Part shown: piece after piece, positions 61,926 through 64,000 of the stretch
How the letters are laid out: the number at the start of each line of letters is the position of its first letter
Numbering within the stretch: the first letter of the stretch is position 1
NCBI GenBank assembly: GCA_963693085.1
Contig: OY856412.1
Coordinates: 1,128,946,744 to 1,129,010,743 of the forward strand
Origin: Alisma plantago-aquatica
Taxonomy: Eukaryota; Streptophyta; Magnoliopsida; Alismatales; Alismataceae
Direction of reading: 5' to 3'
Length of the DNA stretch: 64,000 nucleotides
Made by a program: the position numbers and the translations under genes
Notes under the pieces: generated by a model
Seen by the model: only the letters and a program-made list of their open reading frames with translations
Databases searched by the model: none
Told to the model about the DNA's origin: nothing

Positions 61926-64000
61926 TATGACGTCCCCAAATTTTCTAAAATTTAATCCGATGTGTGACATCCAAATTGAAACCCTCACCTTAGCGAGCAT
62001 CCCAATTTAAACACCACACACTAGGCTAAGAAGAAGAAAATCAGAGGAAGTCAAAAGGAAACAATAGTAGCACATGCACATGAACAATAAACAAACCACA
62101 CAACATATGTTCACCATTCAACATATAATTACAACATGAATGGTTAAAACATTTGATATTACATATTGAACAACAAACTTTCACATATACATGTACTACT
62201 ACTAAAATATAGGATCTTAAGAGAACAGGTCCACCAGTACATCAACTCGCCACACAACTCTCAACTATCATGCTCTTCAACATCATATGTCCACAACCTA
62301 AACAAAAGATTACATGTGGTACACGTCAGCAAAATATTCAAGAATATTGTACTGAAACGCCTATGTATCTTTTATATACCTCTCATCATATCTTGGCATT
62401 CAGATAAAACTATTACTTGGCATCATTAAACAAATATAAGAAAAAGTGTATACTTGTACAAAGATATTTATTAACAAAAGAGAACACATGTGTTAGCATG
62501 ACTTTCCATTATATGTAAAGTTGATCAACCACATGCACTATTCTACCAAAGAGATTTAGTGATCACATGTACTATTCTGCCAAAGAGATTTACTACTTTC
62601 ATACATGCACTATACTGCCAAAGATATTTAGTGCTCACATGTACTATTCTGCCAAAGAGATTTAGTACTTTCATCAATGCACTATTCTACCAAAGAGATT
62701 TAGCGATATCATATAATGGATCCGATATTTTATGTTTCATGTGTTCATAGCCATAAATATGGAAAATTAAGCAACATATCATACAAGAACAGTCATTTCA
62801 TCCAATATCATATGCCAAGTATTTTACTACACATATAACACAAGCATATTGTATAATAAGCCAAGTTAAGAGGTAGTGACGTACCTTCCAAAGAGATATC
62901 CTAATAAGATATATCCATGTCATCTATATCTTTATTAAACCTGATCAAGACAAGATCACATACTATCATCAGGTTCTCATCATCATTAACCCTAGTTGTA
63001 TCCATTTTAGGGTTTACCTTATATCTTTAGTATATTTCCATTAGGATACATACTTTATTACTTGTCTTATCATCTTGATGTTATGTTCCTGACTTGGAAA
63101 TTAGCTTACTGATCTCGTATTCCAAATTAGGATACATAATCAGAATATCAGGTTCTATATCATTTTTATATAAATTAAACCTAGGTTACATGTATTAAAA
63201 TAAGGTTTCATTCCATGTATTAAGGGTCATCTTCATGTAATATGAATTCTATGCATGTAACTGATATCCGAGTTACATCTTAACTTCAGATTACTGATAT
63301 GAACTTACTCTGTAAATTTAACTATTTATTGAGTATGTATGTATTTATTACATTTTATTTAGGGTTATTAGCCCTAATTAGTCATATTAATCAACTTACA
63401 TGATTTCATTCATTAACATGATCATATCTGACATCATATGCATTATAAACATAATTATGGATTTACTAACATGCTCTCATAATTGTAGCCCATCTTTTGA
63501 TACTTATAATACATGATAAGAGAATTTCACAACTTACATGATATCACTAATATTAGTGCATTAAAAGTCAAATATTATGCTTTCATATTGTTCTACACAT
63601 TGTTCTGAGAATTTTGATGTATTACTTAAAATTTTCTGATAAGAATGCTATTTACTATGATTTATTGAACATATGATCATATACCAGGATTATTACCTCT
63701 TAGGGCCAATCAGTGGGTGCCACGTGGCTATGAGGAATCACGACTCCTTCTTGAGCTGGAGGTTGTCTTGGTTTAGGCTGGATCTAATCTGGTTTGATTG
63801 AAATAGGTGTCGTCCTCTATTCTTTCACGGGATCGAGATGAAGTCCCCAAGCGGGACTCAGGTCATCCGCTACCCAGATGCCGCCGCCTAGGAAGTGTGC
63901 AACTGCCACCGTCGTGTCCTAGATCTATGACGAAGGACTCTGTAGGGTTGCTCCTCTTCAACACTTCTAGATGCGATCATCCACCAAGTTATTCCTCCTC
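61926..64000 (-). repeat. Right (5') LTR, truncated by window end
   Basis: It starts TATGACGTCCCC (TG changed to TA) and is collinear with the left LTR to the end of the window. It lacks the poly(A) retroposon, the solo LTR and, as far as visible, the 279 bp duplication, so it shows the pre-insertion state. It carries five minisatellite units at 62533-62706. Confidence 0.85.

Overview
This 64 kb window looks like intergenic DNA from a large-genome flowering plant. It is made almost entirely of transposable elements inserted into one another. I found no intact host gene, rRNA, tRNA, CRISPR or bacterial feature. The plant assignment rests on a CACTA (En/Spm) DNA transposon with TNP2 and Transposase_24-type genes, several Ty3/gypsy elements with ~3.2-3.4 kb LTRs and Met-tRNA primer sites, a hAT remnant and AT-rich introns with GT-AG borders. 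GC-rich leader segments hint at a monocot, but the species cannot be named.

Left half (1-31,345). An old, decayed CACTA element (CACTA-2) survives as a Transposase_24-like pseudogene (25,880-27,972, minus), a TNP2-like pseudogene (28,458-30,800, minus) and ~450 bp tandem units at 3,626-4,293 and 25,217-25,720. A second, well-preserved CACTA element (CACTA-1, 4,294-25,216, flanked by ATC on both sides) sits inside those units. CACTA-1 carries a TNP2 transposase gene, a second gene joining a Transposase_24 region to a Ulp1/C48-type protease domain, subterminal hairpin arrays and large hairpin repeats upstream of TNP2. Its TNP2 gene is split by an 11.1 kb LTR retrotransposon (11,521-22,656, target duplication ATTGG, minus orientation) whose coding interior is decayed. 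At 30.8 kb CACTA-2 ends at a short inverted junction, followed by a hAT transposase remnant on the plus strand.

Middle (31,346-38,935). This part holds low-coding interspersed repeats, a 480 bp tandem duplication, a probable copia-type LTR end with TATA box and primer site (34,765-35,550), a TA microsatellite and about 2.7 kb that I cannot classify.

Right half (38,936-64,000). A complete but mutated Ty3/gypsy element (38,936-49,572, plus) has two ~3.2 kb LTRs and a pol region with at least five premature stops. From 50,658 to beyond the window end lies another gypsy-type element in minus orientation. Its left LTR has been interrupted by a poly(A) retroposon (52,137-57,067), which was itself interrupted by a solo LTR (52,339-55,593). 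The same LTR contains a 279 bp tandem duplication and a MITE-like hairpin bordered by TA and GA microsatellites (58,751-59,356).

Age order from LTR comparisons made by eye: the 11,521 element is youngest (7 differences in the first 240 aligned LTR bases). The 50,658/61,926 pair is intermediate (about 11 in 170) and the 38,936 element oldest (about 13 in 137). Many differences are C-to-T or G-to-A, as expected for methylated plant repeats. The most unusual signals are arrays of the palindrome CACGGCCGTG shared by CACTA-1 and an unrelated solo LTR, the hairpin repeats in front of TNP2, and the microsatellite-bordered MITE.
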